From the NCBI RefSeq assembly GCF_004801295.1, contig NZ_SSOC01000002.1, forward strand, positions 647,443-711,442: 64,000 bases of DNA. Reading direction: 5' to 3'. Source of the DNA: Pseudothauera nasutitermitis. Its GTDB lineage: Bacteria; Pseudomonadota; Gammaproteobacteria; Burkholderiales; Rhodocyclaceae. Below the pieces are notes generated by a model. The model did not search any database. It was not told where the DNA came from and was given only the letters and a program-made list of their open reading frames with translations. The position numbers were made by a program, and so were the translations under genes. This document shows, in pieces, positions 62,601-64,000 of this stretch; position 1 is the stretch's first letter; each line of letters starts with the position of its first letter.

Positions 62601-64000
62601 GGGTTTCCACCTGGATGGTCTGCGTGATCTTCGGGAAATCGACCTGCACGGACACGCCACGCGCGAGGCCTCGATGGATGGTGCCCTGCTCGGTGTAGTC
62701 GAGCAGCGCGCCAGGCAGGATGATTCCGGTCTCCTGCAACACCGGCAGGGTGACGCCGACCTGGGCCTGCCGGCCGGTGTTGCTGAGGATGCTGCGGCCA
62801 CGCTGCAGGGTGGCGGTGGCGTGGGTGAGTAGCTCATCGGTGACCATGGGCGCGGCGCGGTCGCCGGCGGTGCCGGTGCGGGTGACGTGGCCGAGGATGC
62901 CGGTGCCGGCCAGATAGACGGTGTTGTAGTCGGGCTGGTCGGACCACTCGATGCCTTCGATGGTGACCACGTCTTCCGGCAGCGCGATGTCCGGGGTGAG
63001 CGCGGCCCACTCCCAGGGCGCGGCGGGGTACGTGGGCAGGATGCGCAGGGTGCGGGCGGTGGCATGGGGCTGGACATAGGCGCCGGCGGCCTGGGCGATG
63101 CGGGTGATGGCGTCCATGGCCGTACCGGTGTGGTTCCAGATGCCGGCCGGGACCAGCCAGTCCTCGATCTGCCAGTCGATGGCCCAGCCGATGGGCACGC
63201 CGTTTTCCGTGAGCGCGGCTTCCATCAGTTGGCGCGCGGTGCGGTCTTCATCCGCGCTGCGGGTGTCGCTCGGTGCTGCCGGCGCGGCGAGTTCCGCCGA
63301 GCGGCTGCGGCCGCCGATGCGCAGATCCGCGCGGCCGAAGCGGCGCTCGCGGACGATGGATTCCACGGTGAGGCGCAGCGGGGTGCCGTTGATGGTGGCG
63401 AGCACTTCGCGTTTAACGCCGGCCACCGGGCGCAACTGGTCTAGGTAGGCGGCGGGCACGGTGGCGGACCACGTCCAGGCCCAGGACTCGTAGTCCAGGC
63501 TGGCCTGGAAGGCGCTGGCGTTGATGGGGGTGCCGCCGACGATGGCGAGGCTGAATGTGTTGAGCACGTAGTAGACCTCCTGGACGGGCACGACGATGGT
63601 GCCGGGGGGCGGGTCGATGGGGCACGGCGGTTGGATCTCGTAGCCGAGGCCGAGCACGACCGGGCAGCGCAGCGGACGCGGGATGTAGTCGCCGGTGCAG
63701 GGGATGACGATGCGCAGCGGCGGGGGCTGGTAGATCGGCCACCAGTAGCCGGGCGGCGGGGGCATGCCGTCCGACCAGCGGATATGCAGGCGGATGGCGG
63801 CGGGGGCTGGGCTGGGCCGGTGGCCGATGCCCAGCGCGCGCGTGGCGGGCCGTGCCTGGGCGTGCGGAACGGCGAGCGACGGGCGCCGGCGCAGTTGTTC
63901 CGCGTGCCGCAGGCGGGCGCCGGTGCGCCGGGCCGGGCCGTGGGCATGGCGCAAGGCCACCGGGCGGCGGGTACGCAGGGCCTCGGCGGTGGGCAACGCG
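62587..64000 (-). CDS. Phage tail/baseplate hub-like protein, 5' end beyond window
   Basis: At least 469 residues, open to the right edge. A Pro/Arg-rich N-terminal part contains GYWWPIYQPPPLRIVIP and PCPIDPPPGTIVVPVQEVYYVLN. It leads into a hub-like region: NTFSLAIVGGTPINASAFQASLDYESWAWTWSATVP, GTPLRLTVESIVRERRFGRADLRIGGRSRS, GVPIGWAIDWQIEDWLVP, and a C-terminal part ending VDFPKITQTIQVETHEPL. These resemble siphophage tail-tip hub proteins, but the family assignment is tentative. TTG at 63996 is only a nominal start. Confidence 0.65.
   Translation of the reverse strand, partial: ALPTAEALRTRRPVALRHAHGPARRTGARLRHAEQLRRRPSLAVPHAQARPATRALGIGHRPSPAPAAIRLHIRWSDGMPPPPGYWWPIYQPPPLRIVIPCTGDYIPRPLRCPVVLGLGYEIQPPCPIDPPPGTIVVPVQEVYYVLNTFSLAIVGGTPINASAFQASLDYESWAWTWSATVPAAYLDQLRPVAGVKREVLATINGTPLRLTVESIVRERRFGRADLRIGGRSRSAELAAPAAPSDTRSADEDRTARQLMEAALTENGVPIGWAIDWQIEDWLVPAGIWNHTGTAMDAITRIAQAAGAYVQPHATARTLRILPTYPAAPWEWAALTPDIALPEDVVTIEGIEWSDQPDYNTVYLAGTGILGHVTRTGTAGDRAAPMVTDELLTHATATLQRGRSILSNTGRQAQVGVTLPVLQETGIILPGALLDYTEQGTIHRGLARGVSVQVDFPKITQTIQVETHEPL

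Overview
The window is a GC-rich bacterial chromosome segment (64 kb, dense genes, many 4-bp ATGA overlaps). The mix of genes (UrtABCDE urea uptake, CowN plus a CooA-type CO sensor, FecI/FecR iron signalling, bacteriohemerythrin, GATE-type membrane protein) points to a diazotrophy-capable betaproteobacterium. A Rhodocyclales relative (Azoarcus/Thauera-like) is my best guess, but this is inference from gene content only.

Layout. 1-5.6 kb: a minus-strand operon with a sulfonate/nitrate-type ABC importer, an SDR dehydrogenase, an amidohydrolase-like protein without metal ligands, and a GMC oxidoreductase cut by the window edge. 6.1-7.9 kb: a radical SAM protein with an unusual cysteine spacing, paired with a small PPOX-type flavoprotein. 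7.9-20.7 kb: the urea transporter urtABCDE, with urtE separated from urtD by a 7-kb block holding a Dyp peroxidase, a Fur-box-preceded siderophore receptor, an MFS transporter and an S9 peptidase. 20.8-22.8 kb: a low-GC array of integron gene cassettes with two attC sites and no integrase, directly upstream of urtA. 23.1-26.7 kb: sfsA and an 891-residue soluble Cache/CheW protein.

26.9-38.4 kb: an allantoin/hydantoin-type catabolic region (puuE, hpxA, LysR regulator, Dpp-type ABC importer, amidase, aldehyde dehydrogenase). 38.5-43.1 kb: a hybrid PAS histidine kinase translationally coupled to an HD-GYP response regulator, then a Xre-RES toxin-antitoxin pair. 43.2-47.3 kb: a FecA-like receptor with its FecR and FecI regulators and a Fur box. 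47.4 kb: a 90-bp element with perfect 23-bp inverted ends. 47.5-54.2 kb: the lower reductive pyrimidine/beta-alanine pathway (carbamoylase, mmsA, beta-alanine-pyruvate aminotransferase) with GntR and Lrp regulators and a GATE-type membrane protein.

54.2-59.9 kb: the most interesting block. A purine/cytosine-permease-like transporter fused to a histidine kinase, a LuxR-type response regulator, a CooA-like heme regulator and cowN lie in one direction, followed by bacteriohemerythrin. A perfect CooA-type site (TGTCG-N6-TGACA) overlaps the cooA stop codon and sits where a class II activator of cowN should bind. 60.1-64 kb: a tRNA-Ser 3' fragment with its terminator marks the end of an integrated element. 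Two low-GC cargo genes (AbiC-like, DUF2971-like) follow, then phage tail genes running off the right edge.
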